The notes under the pieces are model-generated. The model was not told the origin of the DNA. It did not search any database and was given only the letters and a program-made list of their open reading frames with translations. DNA of 64,000 bases from Trypanosoma brucei gambiense DAL972 (lineage: Eukaryota > Euglenozoa > Kinetoplastea > Trypanosomatida > Trypanosomatidae): the NCBI RefSeq assembly GCF_000210295.1, contig NC_026743.1:2790001-2854000 (forward strand), read 5' to 3'. Shown one piece after another: positions 19,029-29,919 of the stretch; positions within the stretch are counted from its first letter, which is position 1, and the number at the start of each line of letters is the position of its first letter. The position numbers were made by a program, and so were the translations under genes.

Positions 19029-20198
19029 ATGTCTGTGTGTCCTCCACCATGGACTGGGATGACGGCGGAGGAGATTTCACAGAGGCTTGCGCTACTCACT
19101 TCGCAAACTATTTTACAGCATGACCTGAACCGTAGTTTCACACAACACGCGGTATTTTCAACTGGCTCAGAGGAACTTGACCGGTTGTTGCCCGACGGCG
19201 GGATGACGTGCGGGACAGTCCTGGAGGTGTTTGGTCCGCCATCAGGAGGGAAATCCCGCCTTGTCCGCCGCATGATATCTTCATTTGCAGCACAGGGTGC
19301 GTTAGAGTGGACGACTAGAGGGGTTGATGTGGGAATATGCGACGGCAGCCCATCGAAGGGACTGGAGGTACAGCAAGAATGTCTGAGGGCGAGAGCAGAG
19401 GAATGTTGCAGACCACGTGAGTGGTGTGTTTTCTACGTCTTGTCTGACCCGTCCTCTCTCAATCCCCGTCATTTGCGGGAAGAACTCGAAAAAGCCCTCC
19501 AGCGTGCAATGTTGTGTGATGTGCACTGCGAGGGTGAGATTGAAAGGCTCCTCGATGACATCATAGGAAGGGTACAAGTGGTGAACTTCGCAACCCTAAA
19601 TGACCTTTTAAACTTCTTCCGTTTTCTGTACCACGAGGAGTATCCGTCGTCTATGCATCATGCTAACCAACGCCGCGCGTTGGTCGTTATCGACAGTGTT
19701 GCTCGCCTTTGGGATCACCCGACATGTGGAGCAACAAAGCATGCGCGGCACTGGGCGGCGGCTGAACTGGTGCGTGAGTTGCGCAATGTTATTATGCTTG
19801 GGAACGGTTGGCGTGGTGAGTATTGTGGTAACATTGACTCGCATCACTTAGATACCGAAGCTGGGAACGTTTTTTGTAGCGTCCAGGCTGCCAATATGGG
19901 TACCTCTGTTGGTGGTAGTGTGGCGGTTGTTCTCGTTAACGGGTGCACGAACACGCGTTACTGCCACACCGTTGTTGGACCTTTGGGGGTGCCCTTGTGG
20001 TTGGCAGCTGCAGCGGATATTCGTCTTTTCATTGAACCCACATCAACTTCGGGTGATTATCCGCCCACTACCGGCGAGGATGACGATGGCATGTTATGCA
20101 CTCACCAATACGGGGCTGCAAAACACGTATTGGCGGTGCGTGTAGCGAAGGGCAGTGGTTCCTCGGCTCCCCGCGTGGGAAACATCTTTTTACCCTGA
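19029..20198 (+). CDS. RAD51 paralogue (RecA-like ATPase)
   Basis: A 389-residue protein of the RecA/RAD51 superfamily. TGSEELDRLLPDGGMTCGTVLEVFG leads into the Walker A GPPSGGKS (residues 69-76; the usual form is GxxxxGK[ST]); the Walker B strand is ALVVIDS (217-223). The C-terminal strands (SVAVVLVNGCTN) fit the RAD51-paralogue core. It lacks the N-terminal HhH domain of RAD51 itself and has an insert between A and B, so it is one of the divergent paralogues (RAD51B/C/D, XRCC2/3 class) that assist RAD51 filaments in homologous recombination. In trypanosomes such paralogues support DNA repair and antigen switching, but which one this is cannot be decided from sequence alone. Confidence 0.8.
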   Translation: MSVCPPPWTGMTAEEISQRLALLTSQTILQHDLNRSFTQHAVFSTGSEELDRLLPDGGMTCGTVLEVFGPPSGGKSRLVRRMISSFAAQGALEWTTRGVDVGICDGSPSKGLEVQQECLRARAEECCRPREWCVFYVLSDPSSLNPRHLREELEKALQRAMLCDVHCEGEIERLLDDIIGRVQVVNFATLNDLLNFFRFLYHEEYPSSMHHANQRRALVVIDSVARLWDHPTCGATKHARHWAAAELVRELRNVIMLGNGWRGEYCGNIDSHHLDTEAGNVFCSVQAANMGTSVGGSVAVVLVNGCTNTRYCHTVVGPLGVPLWLAAAADIRLFIEPTSTSGDYPPTTGEDDDGMLCTHQYGAAKHVLAVRVAKGSGSSAPRVGNIFLP

Positions 20199-20509
20199 TA
20201 AGGCGGTTTCCGTCTACATTTCTTTACAAATGTGTGCAGTTCCCTTCATCGTAGTACTGCAGCCAGTGGCGAAGCGCTAGTTTGATACACTGTGCTTTGT
20301 GTTTATTTCCTTGAAGCGATACTCTCGCAACTGTTGTTAAGGATTTTCATCACCTTTCTTGCGCGACCAACGATAGGTATTACTTTTTGAACAGCTGTTA
20401 GGTACTTTGGTGCGCAGGACGAAGCGAAGAAAAACAAACAAACAAACAAACTAGAACATAATTCCGTTAGACAACCGATAATTTGTAGTTACTTTCATTT
20501 GTGGTTCTG
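20199..20509. other. Intergenic region, no gene seen
   Basis: Contains an (AAAC) run at about 20433-20450 and T-rich patches; no ORF or motif recognised. Confidence 0.5.
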
Positions 20510-21262
20510 ATGTTAACTATCCGTGTCGGTAACCTACCAGTTTGCCTTTGCTCAAACTTGCGCAACACGTTCAACCCGACTTATGCCTTCGGGGTTAAGA
20601 GGAATGACGGCACGGTGGCACTTCTCGACGGGAAAAGTGGCCACCTACTGCTCCCATTTGATGCGGAGGGGAACATTATCGTCACTCCTGGGGCGGATTA
20701 CCAACTTGTTTTCTTGTCCAACGATTCAACTTCATCCACTGTTCACACAACACAGGGCCTGGGAAAAGGAGGCACAAACAAAACTAGTCATGATTTCGAG
20801 CTTACAAAGGCCCTTGCAAAGGATGGTTCAATTCACCGGGAGAAGAGGCGTTTAGACGATGGGCGAGCCACCAGTCGTGAGAGGTTTCACAAGGGAAATG
20901 CACACTACTCAGTGAGTGATTCTAAACCCACGAAGAGGCGTAAAAGAGATCATTCCGTAGACAAGGATGCAGTTGTCGAGGCCGAATTCGGTTCTCAATC
21001 GATTAATAAAAAGGAGAGGAGTGTTAAGGCATCTCGTAAAGACTCTAACAGGGAAGATTCTGACGATCCCGATGATATTCCGATATTCTGCACGTTAGCC
21101 GGAAAGCCAACTCCCGCACCCATTTCATCAAATCACACCCCAACAGTTTCTCCCGCTCCGAAGGAAGTTTACCTCGTTGATAATTTTGATCCCACCACGA
21201 GACCGGCACATTCTGAGGAAGGGGCTCTCGATAGTTCCGCGACGGAGCTCATTTCTTCATAG
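20510..21262 (+). CDS. Unrecognised charged protein, probably nuclear
   Basis: A 250-residue protein. The N-terminal roughly 70 residues look folded, with alternating beta-type strands (TYAFGVKRNDGTVALLDG, HLLLPFDAEGNIIV). The rest is Lys/Arg/Ser/Asp-rich and disordered, with bipartite-like basic clusters such as KPTKRRKRDHS, suggesting nuclear import. The tail is Pro/Ser-rich (PTPAPISSNHTPTVSPAPKE). No family recognised. The first ATG at 20510 follows a GTG-GTT-CTG that is open but not a start. A poly-A stretch follows the stop codon. Confidence 0.7.
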   Translation: MLTIRVGNLPVCLCSNLRNTFNPTYAFGVKRNDGTVALLDGKSGHLLLPFDAEGNIIVTPGADYQLVFLSNDSTSSTVHTTQGLGKGGTNKTSHDFELTKALAKDGSIHREKRRLDDGRATSRERFHKGNAHYSVSDSKPTKRRKRDHSVDKDAVVEAEFGSQSINKKERSVKASRKDSNREDSDDPDDIPIFCTLAGKPTPAPISSNHTPTVSPAPKEVYLVDNFDPTTRPAHSEEGALDSSATELISS

Positions 21263-22089
21263 ACAAAAAAAAAAAAAAGACCCGCCTCTCAAGCCAAACG
21301 GTTGTGTTGGTTTTATTTTGTAAGTTGTGGTTGTCATAGTTGGGATATTGCGTTTTCAGGCGAGGTGGGTGATAAAGAAAAGGGGGAGATTTTGTAATTT
21401 CAAATAAAGTTTCGAGAGCGTTACGGGTGGTTAACATAGAAAGAAAAAAAGGGGAGAGAATGAATGCACTACTAAAAAGAATCAGAAGTAAAGAGCTAAA
21501 GCGCAAATGATAAAAGTCGCCCGTGTACAATCTGTTTTTTTTTCCAAACACAGATGTGGAATATGGTAAGAGGGTTTTTCTTTCCTTTTTTTTTTTCGTC
21601 TCGCGACTGCGACAACGGATCGATAATAAGATATGCGGAACTAGCAGTAGAGAAGGCAAATGTCGGAAGAAAAGTGAGAGTGTAAACAAAAAAAGAGGGC
21701 TTTAAAAAAAAAAACAGATAAAAATATAATAAACAAGGAAATGTAAAAAAAAAAAAGAAAAAAACAAACAGAGGGAACAAAAGTGAACCTAAAGAAAAGT
21801 TGAAAGGGAAATGTGACATTTTACAAGTTCCGAGTTCTGCAGAGCAACAAATGCTCAGACTCCCTTCGGCATGCGCTCAAACATTCACGAATCGTTGTTA
21901 CGTTTTTGCTGGCTTTCTCCCGTCGCTTTTTCATTTTGTTTAGTTATATTGTTGGTATTTCTTTTTTTTTTCTATAGCTATTTAGACTTTCTTATTATTG
22001 CGCGTTAGAAAGTTTTTTTTTCCACCACCCAGACACATCTTTCGCTTTTCTTTTTCTTTTATTTATTTTACACCTTTTCATCAGATACG

Positions 22090-22115
22090 TATATATATAT
22101 ATATATATATATATA
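22090..22115. repeat. (TA)13 dinucleotide repeat
   Basis: 26 bases of perfect alternating TA in the T-rich block. Confidence 0.9.
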
Positions 22116-23566
22116 GTTCCCCGTTAATTTTCTTTTTCTTTTTTGTTATTCGAAATAGTTATATGATAATGTGATATGCTTAAAATAAAAGAAAAAAAGT
22201 AGATCCACAAATTTAAAATTTAATTTAACTATGATTGTCGTTTTTATCTTGTGTTGATAAAAACGGGGGTCGGATGGTGTTTGCGTTTTTGTATATGCCG
22301 AATAAAACTGCAGAATATATTTATATAAAATATTTATAGTAACAAATTAACGACTTTTCATCTCACTTCCTCCGATTCTTTTCGCTTTTTTTTTCGCTGT
22401 CTCGTTATTTATTTACTCATTTACTTTTTTTTTTTTTTCCCTCTCTCCCCTCCCTCCCCTACCCCCTTTCGTATAAAAATATAAATATATTTATAAATGT
22501 GTTAGTCTCTGCGTTTCTTTTTATTACTTTCTCTGTTTTATTTTTCATCTTTCGATGTTTTGGCGTGCAGCTGTAGGGTTTGTGTTTTTTTTTTATTATC
22601 ATTAAACTTAATCACTATTCTTATTTTTGTATTTTCTTTTAATATATATATATATATATGTTTTAGCTACTAGTGGCTTGCTTTTCTACGTTTCTTTTTG
22701 TTTTTTTTATTTATGAGTCGGGGCGAAGGAAGCGGTGCCTTTCCTTCATTTTACCTCTGAGTTATTAATTTTTTTTCTCCATTTTCCCCCTGCTCTCCGC
22801 CTGCCATCAGGATCTGGTTTATTATTTTAATTTTCAGCACCATCATCACCGCTATTCCCTTCTTTTTTCTTTTTTTTCTTTTGACATTTTGTCATATTTT
22901 TGTTGTTTTTGTTGTTAAAAATATGATTTGGCTTTCATGTGTGTCGGCTTCGGTTTCGTAATGAATGCATTACAACATAACCTTCTTATTGCTTTTCATG
23001 CTGGCGTTTGTTTCATTTTGTTTCTTTTTTTTTTTTATTTTTCCTGTGTCGACCTCAATATCCAACCGTCATGTTGCACCTGAGTGGTGGATGAGGAACA
23101 GGACGGTAACAAACAGATAAAAAATAAAAATTAAAATCAACTTCAAAACTTTGTTGAGTTCCCGTTGATGTTTATAAAAATGAATGATGATGATGATAAT
23201 AATAATAATGATAACAAATGCTGTCGCTCTTGTTGTTAATATAACCATTTTTGTTATTGTTAAATTGTTAAGAGGTCAACGATGAGGCAGTGGATGATTT
23301 TTATTCATATGGACAAATTAAGTTGTTAAAAGTGGCGCCAATTGAAAGTGATTTGAAGGTGTGAAGTAAAGAAAAAGAGAAACAACAGCGGTAATAAATA
23401 CCATTTTTTTCTTTTAAAAAAGAAAAAAAAAGGTACATACGACATCTGAAAAGGGGGAAGGCATAATCATGATATCAGTAATAATATTAATATTACCAAC
23501 AAGGCAAGAAGCAGGGAAACAAAGGGAGAGAAGGGAGAGGAGAAACATACAAAAGGAAAAAAAAAG

Positions 23567-23597
<31 letters not shown>
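23567..23597. repeat. (AAT) trinucleotide microsatellite
   Basis: About ten ATA/AAT units inside the purine-rich block. Confidence 0.85.
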
Positions 23598-23600
<3 letters not shown>

Positions 23601-24210
23601 TCACAATAATAATTATTATGTGATGTCTCCGCTTCCTTCTCCGCATTCTCCTTAAATGACACAACCCCTTTATAAAAGGGGGAAAAGAAAGAAAAGAAGA
23701 ATGGTAATTGTGTTTATGTATGTGTGTTTATGAGTTGGAGGGAGGGAGGGGAAAGCGGTATATCAAATGAATAAAATGACAAACCGAAACCGAACCAAAA
23801 CGAAGGAGGAACGTAAAAAAAAAAAAGAAAAGGAGGAGAAATGACAGTAAAGATATGGAGTGTAATAAAACTGAATAGAATGAAACAGAGAGCAAGGAAA
23901 AAGAAAAGGAAAGGAAAAAAGACAGATTGGTAAGGACGACATTTGTTTTGAGGAGCGGCGGGGGGAAATAGCGTGAAAAAGAGAAAAAGAAAAAAGAAAA
24001 GGGAGCGAGGCGAGTGTTGAAGTGAAATACTGTGGGGTATTTTTGGACACCACGAATGAAACAAAAAGATATGTACACTCAAACATGGAAAAAAAAAGAC
24101 AAATACATTAAATATGAGGAATACAGAATAGAAGAGATGAATAGAAGATGCGTATCCGAGTGCTCATGACTGGTACGACATTTACATGTTTTGTTTTGTC
24201 TTTTTTTAAA

Positions 24211-24240
24211 AAAATAAATAAATAAATAAATAAATAAATA
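24211..24240. repeat. (AAAT) tetranucleotide microsatellite
   Basis: About seven ATAA units after a poly-A run, ending in a short TA run. Confidence 0.85.
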
Positions 24241-24920
24241 TATATATTCATGTGGTTGGAATGTATATGGAGTGATGTGGAGGTGTAGTGGTAGTCATGC
24301 AGATGGCGAATGCTCACCCGCAGCAACTGTAATTTGTCTTATGTTTTTACTTTGTTCCTCTTTCATCCTTTTAATTTTTTGGCGAATTCAAGAAGGTGAG
24401 GGCGAAGGGAAACAAACAGCAGGAAATGGGGTGAATTTTGTTGAAAGAAAAAAAAAGTGAATAAAAAGAAGGTAGTGATGCTTACCACTATATATCAGGT
24501 TCTTTGCGTCTGATTCAATAGAAGAAACGGAGAGAAAATTGTGTACAATGTATAATTGCTTTGCATTTTTTATACGCACGCGTGATAACTTGTAGTGCCT
24601 CCCCCCTATTCTCTTTTTTTCCTTTAAAAACACAACTCTCTGAACTTAAAAGGGGAAGAGTAGAGACGGAAGCGAGTGCGGAGGCGGATGGTTTTAACAT
24701 CTAAATACCGTTACTCATATTACTTGTGTGAATGACTTCGCTTTTTTTTTTTTGTAAAAAATATTTCTCCACCTGAGTTGTAAGTCCATGATGGAACAAC
24801 GCGCGAGGTGAAAGGAACAGAGAGGAAGAAAGATAGAGTGGCGGAAACGGACGGTCTTATGATTGTTTCTTTTCCGACGAGTCTTTCACATTAATTCAAT
24901 CAAATATGCATAACTGAGTT

Positions 24921-25024
24921 CTCTCTCTTTTTTTTCTTTTTTTCTTTACTTTTCTTAATTCTCCTTCTCCTCTTTCTTCCTTTACAATTTATTATTTTTC
25001 TTTGTTTTTGCATCCATTTCACAG
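24921..25024 (+). promoter_or_regulatory. Polypyrimidine tract and trans-splice acceptor of the MAPK gene
   Basis: An unusually long pyrimidine tract (about 100 bases, mainly T with C) ends in CATCCATTTCACAG. The AG at 25023-25024 lies 28 bases before the ATG, a textbook kinetoplastid arrangement. Confidence 0.75.
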
Positions 25025-25052
25025 GGATAGGATTACGCTTTAATTATTAATC

Positions 25053-26294
25053 ATGAACCGTAGTTCGAGGAACCTTGCAGAGATGCAGGATGAGATCAAC
25101 CAGTTGGACGACCGTTACAAACTTGAAAAGATAATTGGTGCGGGATCCTATGGTGTCGTCATCCGCGCGAGGGATACCACAACAAACGACCTAGTGGCCA
25201 TTAAACGCGTCAATAAGGAAATATTCGAGGAAATAATCCTTGCAAAACGTATTCTTCGCGAAATCAAGCTGTTGGCACACTTTCACCACGATAATATCAT
25301 TGGACTCCGTAACCTCATCACCCCGGCCGACCGCGACAACTATGATTACTTTTATATTGTCATGGATGTAATGGAGACCGACCTGAAGCAAGTGCTCCGA
25401 ACTGGCCAAAGTCTCACGGAAGGTCACATACAATATTTCATTTATCAAATCTTACATGCCCTAAACTTCATCCATTCTTCAGGTGTTATTCATCGAGACA
25501 TCACCCCGGCCAACATTTTAGTCAATAAAAATTGTGATTTGAAGATATGCGACTTCGGACTTTCCAAAGAGGAGAGTGATCAAGGGGAGCACATGACAGA
25601 TTATGTTACCATGCGTTGGTACCGTGCACCGGAGCTGGTGATGGAAGATAAGAGGTATTCCGCACAAATTGATGTGTGGGGAGTTGGAAGTATTCTTGGT
25701 GAGTTGCTGGGCGCCCGACCCCTGTTTCAGGGAAAAGACCGTGTGAACCAACTGGACAAAATCATTGATGTTATCGGAACTCCATCTGAAGAGGATATAA
25801 ATTCCATCGGGTCCACTGCGGCGCAGAAGTATTTAAAAAAGAAGTCATTTCGTCCTGCACCCGATTGGGCCTCCGTATATCCCAGAGCGAGTCCAGAGGC
25901 GCTGGACTTATTGCGGCGGATGTTGGTGTTCCATCCAGACAAGCGCATAACTGTCGCTGAAGCATTAAAACATCCCTTCCTTAGGGATCTGTACGAGGAA
26001 TCCGATGTACAGGTTAGTATCCAGCACTTTAACTTTGATGAAACACAACATAAAACAATTCAGGAGGTAAAGTGGGCGGTGTATGATGAGAGTGTGGCAT
26101 TTCACAAAAACCACCCCCGGACAGCACCTAGGCCACAACAACAACAACATTCTGCGCAACAACCCGCCGCTGCTGCATCTCTTCCAACTGTTGATATCGC
26201 TGGAGAGTGGCGGTCAGCGCAACAAACAATTGAGCGGGGCGAGGAGGAATGTGGTGCGGAGCAGTTCGACAAATATGTGGGCTCCGTTGAGTGA
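25053..26294 (+). CDS. Mitogen-activated protein kinase
   Basis: A 413-residue MAP kinase. It has the glycine loop GAGSYGVV (29-36), the VAIK lysine K51, DFG 167-169, the TDY activation motif (182-184), RAPEL, and the CMGC insert LFQGKDRVNQLDKI. The catalytic loop is HRDITPANIL: Asp149 is present, but Thr151 replaces the lysine of HRDLKPxN. The C-terminal extension after the kinase core (about 330-413) includes a Gln/His/Pro-rich patch. The TDY motif places it with the kinetoplastid/plant-type TDY MAPKs rather than TEY ERKs. It is flanked by the two longest intergenic regions of the window, consistent with long UTRs. The exact orthologue cannot be fixed without alignment. Confidence 0.92.
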   Translation: MNRSSRNLAEMQDEINQLDDRYKLEKIIGAGSYGVVIRARDTTTNDLVAIKRVNKEIFEEIILAKRILREIKLLAHFHHDNIIGLRNLITPADRDNYDYFYIVMDVMETDLKQVLRTGQSLTEGHIQYFIYQILHALNFIHSSGVIHRDITPANILVNKNCDLKICDFGLSKEESDQGEHMTDYVTMRWYRAPELVMEDKRYSAQIDVWGVGSILGELLGARPLFQGKDRVNQLDKIIDVIGTPSEEDINSIGSTAAQKYLKKKSFRPAPDWASVYPRASPEALDLLRRMLVFHPDKRITVAEALKHPFLRDLYEESDVQVSIQHFNFDETQHKTIQEVKWAVYDESVAFHKNHPRTAPRPQQQQHSAQQPAAAASLPTVDIAGEWRSAQQTIERGEEECGAEQFDKYVGSVE

Positions 26295-27170
26295 TCAAAT
26301 TCAGTTGTTAAAAGGGCGTCTGCGAAAAAAAGAAAATAATAATAATAGGAAAATGAAATAAACAAAACAAAACAAAAATAACGAACAAGAAAAAGGAAAG
26401 GAAAGGAAGGAGGAGGAGGAAAGCTGCAAGAGTGGGTATAAGCACGTGCATGTATGCGTTTGTACGTTTTTTTAAAATTTCGTTTTGTCTCAGGGAAGAG
26501 CAGCTTTAATGGGATTTCCTCGGCCTGCTTAGCTGATGCTGCGGCGGCCGTATTACGTGAAGGGATGCTAGAAATATGATATAATACGAAGGCCGAGAGG
26601 TATATATTGCGTGCGATGGAATAAAGTGAAGAGAAAGTTGTTGGAGGTGACGGTGCAAAAAATTCAAAGCTATCAAATAAAAACTCATCGGGTAAATGGG
26701 AAATAAAAACTTAAACGAAGAGAAACAAAAGAAAAAAGGGTGGAGGGGAACGTAAATAAGAAACAGATAAGCAGCAACTGACAAAAATATGAAGGTAGGG
26801 GTGGTGCGAAAAGAAAGGAAAAATTTGCCCGTGTGTGTGTGTATGTGTTTAAAGGAACGGGGGTCAAAAGTAAAATAAATCGAATGAATAATTGGGGAAA
26901 AAAAGGAAAGGAGAGGTTAAATGAAACAAAAGGAAGGAAATATGAGCATATGGCTACAAGTATATGATTCTGTCGGTGGAATGAGATGGTTAAGAGGAGT
27001 AGAGGAAATAGGGATTCTACGGAAAAGTGAGTTGATGGAACGTATGGTAAAGGACTGCGGTGGGTTTCGTATGGTTTTACTTATGAAAAGAAAGTCATTT
27101 TACCCTCCTCCTGCTGTCCCCGACTGGGTTTGTGGGTTTTGTTTTGTTTTGTTTTGCTCCGATATTTCAT

Positions 27171-27199
27171 TCCCTTCCCTTCCCTTCCCTTCCCTTCCC
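27171..27199. repeat. (CCCTT) pentanucleotide repeat
   Basis: About five to six TCCCT units; a perfect pyrimidine run that could serve in splicing. Confidence 0.85.
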
Positions 27200-28733
27200 C
27201 TCCTAATCTATACGAATTTAGAGGGTGAGCGTTCGGTGTTTGAGGACGTCATGCCACCACTCGTACTTCTGCATGCCACTCACGGATGAATTCTCATGCT
27301 CATTTCTTGTGTGTGCGTGGGAAAAGGGCAGGGTAAAGGAGGAATTACTTATTTATTGTATTATTTTATTTTTTTTAAAGGAGAGGAATAGGAAATGGGA
27401 AGGTGTGCAGTGAATGGCTCGAGGTGATGAGATAGAATATGATGTTTACCGTGGGTGCTTTTTTTTTTGTTGATTCGTTGGTTGGTTGTTTGATTTATAT
27501 GTTTCTATACTTATATGTGTGTGCTTGTAGCACCTTCATATTCTGACGTAACATACGCATATTTGATATTTCTTCTTATATTTACTTACATATGTATAGT
27601 CCTAAAAATTATTTAAGCAGCGCCAGCAACAAAAAGAATGCTTGACTTCCATCACACATTTTTTCTTTCTTTTTTTCTTTTTTTTTTCTGTTTATGCTTC
27701 CATCATTTTTACCATTTTCCCCGTTCTTCAATTGTCGCCGACATTATTATGGTTCCTTTTCATTCTTTTCCCATGTTTGTTTACATTCCCCTTCTCTGGG
27801 TTAAGGAATGCTTGGCGCGTGTATTTCAAATAAACAGCATGAAGCTACTTGCCTTCCGTGACTGCCTAGCGTTCTTCCGTCGCTTCGTTTTGTTTGTGTT
27901 TTTTTTTCTTTTTTCCTTCTAGGTATTTAATTTCTTTTTTCTTCTTATCTTCCATTCGGTATTTTACATGTTGGTGTTATTATGACGAGGCTTGCTTAGG
28001 TGTGTTGCTCCCGTTGCGTTGTGGTGCTCCTTTTTTTTTTTTTTACTTTTTGGTCACTTTTAATTCCTACGTGGCTCTCTGTGCGGACGTGGTGTACAAC
28101 CTTTCCTACACGTACAAATATACAAATATGCGCACACTTACATACGCGGGTACGTATATACGTACATCTACATATGTATTGGTTTTGTGTTCAAATTAAC
28201 ATGTGTCGTTGCTACCATCGCTCTTTTTTTTTCTTTGTTATTAATATTAATATTGATATTAATATTATTTATATTGCTGGGAATAGCATTACTATTTTTC
28301 TTTCTTTCGTTAAATATCTCCCCCCTTTCCGAATTCGTTTCTTCTTTTTAAAAAAAATTCTTTACCACCCAACCCAATTTCTTTATTTTTCCACCGTCGC
28401 ACAGTTGGAATGAATGAATATCGGAGACAATTGAGGGTAAAGAGAAACTCAAAAGGAAAAGAGAAAGAGGGATAAAGGAAATGACGGGAACAAAAAACAA
28501 AAAATAAAATGAAAACTAGAATTACATTTCTCCTCATCTTCCTTCCCTCCCTCCCATATATACACACATATGCACACACTTCTGATATCGAAACGGGGAA
28601 AATGAAGGGGGAAAATAACAGTCACATGATTGGATGGGTGTGTAGTCGACGGTGGGTGCGGGACCCCTCCGGAAACTGCGAATTGTGGAAAGAGAATCGG
28701 GTGCCAAACGTCGGCAATATTTTGCAGCACTTC

Positions 28734-28772
28734 CTGACTGACTGACTGACTGACTGACTGACTGACTGACTG
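28734..28772. repeat. (CTGA) tetranucleotide microsatellite
   Basis: 39 bases, about ten perfect CTGA units; likely length-polymorphic. Confidence 0.9.
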
Positions 28773-29049
28773 TGCGGAAGTGCGCGTGTATGTTTATATA
28801 TTTAATCCGTCCGTGTATACATATATTCATCAATCTGCACGAGTGTGTGGATTACAATTGTGTGTTGAGCCTACGGCATGGTCGGTTGCGGCTTGCGAAG
28901 CTGTTTGTCTCGCTTTTACCCAACTACTGTTGTTATTCTTGTTTTTACCATTATGTTATGTTGTTTGCTTAATGCTTTTCATTCCCGTTATTTTGGTGGA
29001 AGGGCGTCCGGGGAGTCGACTGTGAATTCATTTCCAAACTAGAACTAGG

Positions 29050-29919
29050 ATGGTACTCCCACGCAAGTTGGTCGGTCAGTGTTGTTTACTGCTGCAGAAG
29101 AAGCAAACAGCGGCAAGCTATATGGCAAATGCAGGGAAAGTAGGAAACGAGGAGAAGTGGGCGCAGGCCGCTATGGAGTATTTGCACGAAAAGCGTCACT
29201 GCAATGATAGCCGTAAACGGCAGCACGATGTGGATAATGAGCGACGCATGGCGTTTGCCTTTGATCGTTACTGCTCTGTAAATGAGAAAATTTTCACAGA
29301 GCGACTTTCCCGCTTATCGGACCGCATGACTGAGGCGCTAGAGACAATAAAGCAACTGGGCATGGACCATGCACTTGAAGAGGCATTGATGTTGTCGTCG
29401 GAGCAGCCCCCTTTGAACTTTCGCCGTCCAACCCTCACACCACCAGTTGCTGGATATGAGCCTGGATTTGGACTTGACGTCCCTCAACTCCGCTCGAGGC
29501 AAGCGGAGTATCCACCGGTAGGGAGACCAACCGATGCCATGGAGTTTGGGGAAGAAAAGGATCCGTCGTTTCCCCTCGTTGAGTCGTTCCGTGTAGAGGA
29601 CCTCACTACGCAGTGCTTAAATGAATTAGAGGAAAGGCATGGTGAGATACGGGAGGCAGCACCAACAACAGGTGTGGAAGGTGAGGCATGGGAAGCATAT
29701 GTGGCGTTGCAAAAGAAAGCGTTAGCGCGGCAACAGCTTATATTTGAACTTTGCAACAATGGGGAATTGCGGGAACGGTATGATTCGGACGTTGCGTTCC
29801 GACAGCGGGTGTGGGAGGAAAGAGGCATGCTCCCGCTTGAGATTGAGCGGGAACGGCTGCATGAGGAGCCACGGCACTATGCCCAGGAGCCGGCCTATCA
29901 CCCGTTTAGGAAGATGTAG
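29050..29919 (+). CDS. Unrecognised protein with organelle-type N-terminus
   Basis: A 289-residue protein. The N-terminal MVLPRKLVGQCCLLLQKKQ, followed by TAASYMANAGKV, is basic, amphipathic and lacks acids, so a mitochondrial presequence is plausible. The rest is highly charged and mostly helical (MEYLHEKRHCNDSRKRQHDVDNERR, then EEALMLSSEQPP), with no membrane segment. The C-terminus ends HPFRKM after a Tyr/Pro-rich stretch. The composition resembles kinetoplastid-specific mitoribosomal or RNA-processing subunits, but I cannot assign a family. ATG at 29050 follows a weak tract and AGs at about 29042-29048. Confidence 0.75.
   Translation: MVLPRKLVGQCCLLLQKKQTAASYMANAGKVGNEEKWAQAAMEYLHEKRHCNDSRKRQHDVDNERRMAFAFDRYCSVNEKIFTERLSRLSDRMTEALETIKQLGMDHALEEALMLSSEQPPLNFRRPTLTPPVAGYEPGFGLDVPQLRSRQAEYPPVGRPTDAMEFGEEKDPSFPLVESFRVEDLTTQCLNELEERHGEIREAAPTTGVEGEAWEAYVALQKKALARQQLIFELCNNGELRERYDSDVAFRQRVWEERGMLPLEIERERLHEEPRHYAQEPAYHPFRKM

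Larger units (their letters stand above)
21263..25052. other. Very long AT-rich non-coding region upstream of the MAP kinase
   Basis: About 3.8 kb with no supportable gene. It changes composition in blocks. 21263-21810 is purine/A-rich. 21920-23060 is T-rich with repeated pyrimidine tracts and (TA) repeats at 22090-22115 and 22642-22659. 23380-24110 is strongly purine-rich (A/G runs), followed by microsatellites (AAT, AAAT) and a final pyrimidine tract at 24921-25019. ORFs on the minus strand across the purine-rich blocks (23414-24086) are Phe/Ser-rich low complexity. The region presumably forms the 3' UTR of the preceding gene and the 5' flank of the MAPK gene; non-coding RNAs cannot be excluded. 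Confidence 0.5.
26295..29049. other. Long AT-rich non-coding region downstream of the MAP kinase
   Basis: About 2.75 kb. It begins A/G-rich (26330-26960), then has short repeats: a (TTTTG) run near 27135-27156, (CCCTT) at 27171-27199 and a (CTGA) repeat at 28734-28772. T-rich pyrimidine tracts lie at about 27655-27705, 27890-27960 and 28025-28045. Short ORFs (27225, 27638, 28000) are low complexity. No gene seen. Confidence 0.5.

Noticed and set aside
23414..24086. Overlapping minus-strand ORFs of 82-122 codons
   Set aside because: They are translations of purine-rich repeats read backwards (Phe, Ser, Tyr and Leu runs) and overlap one another in several frames.
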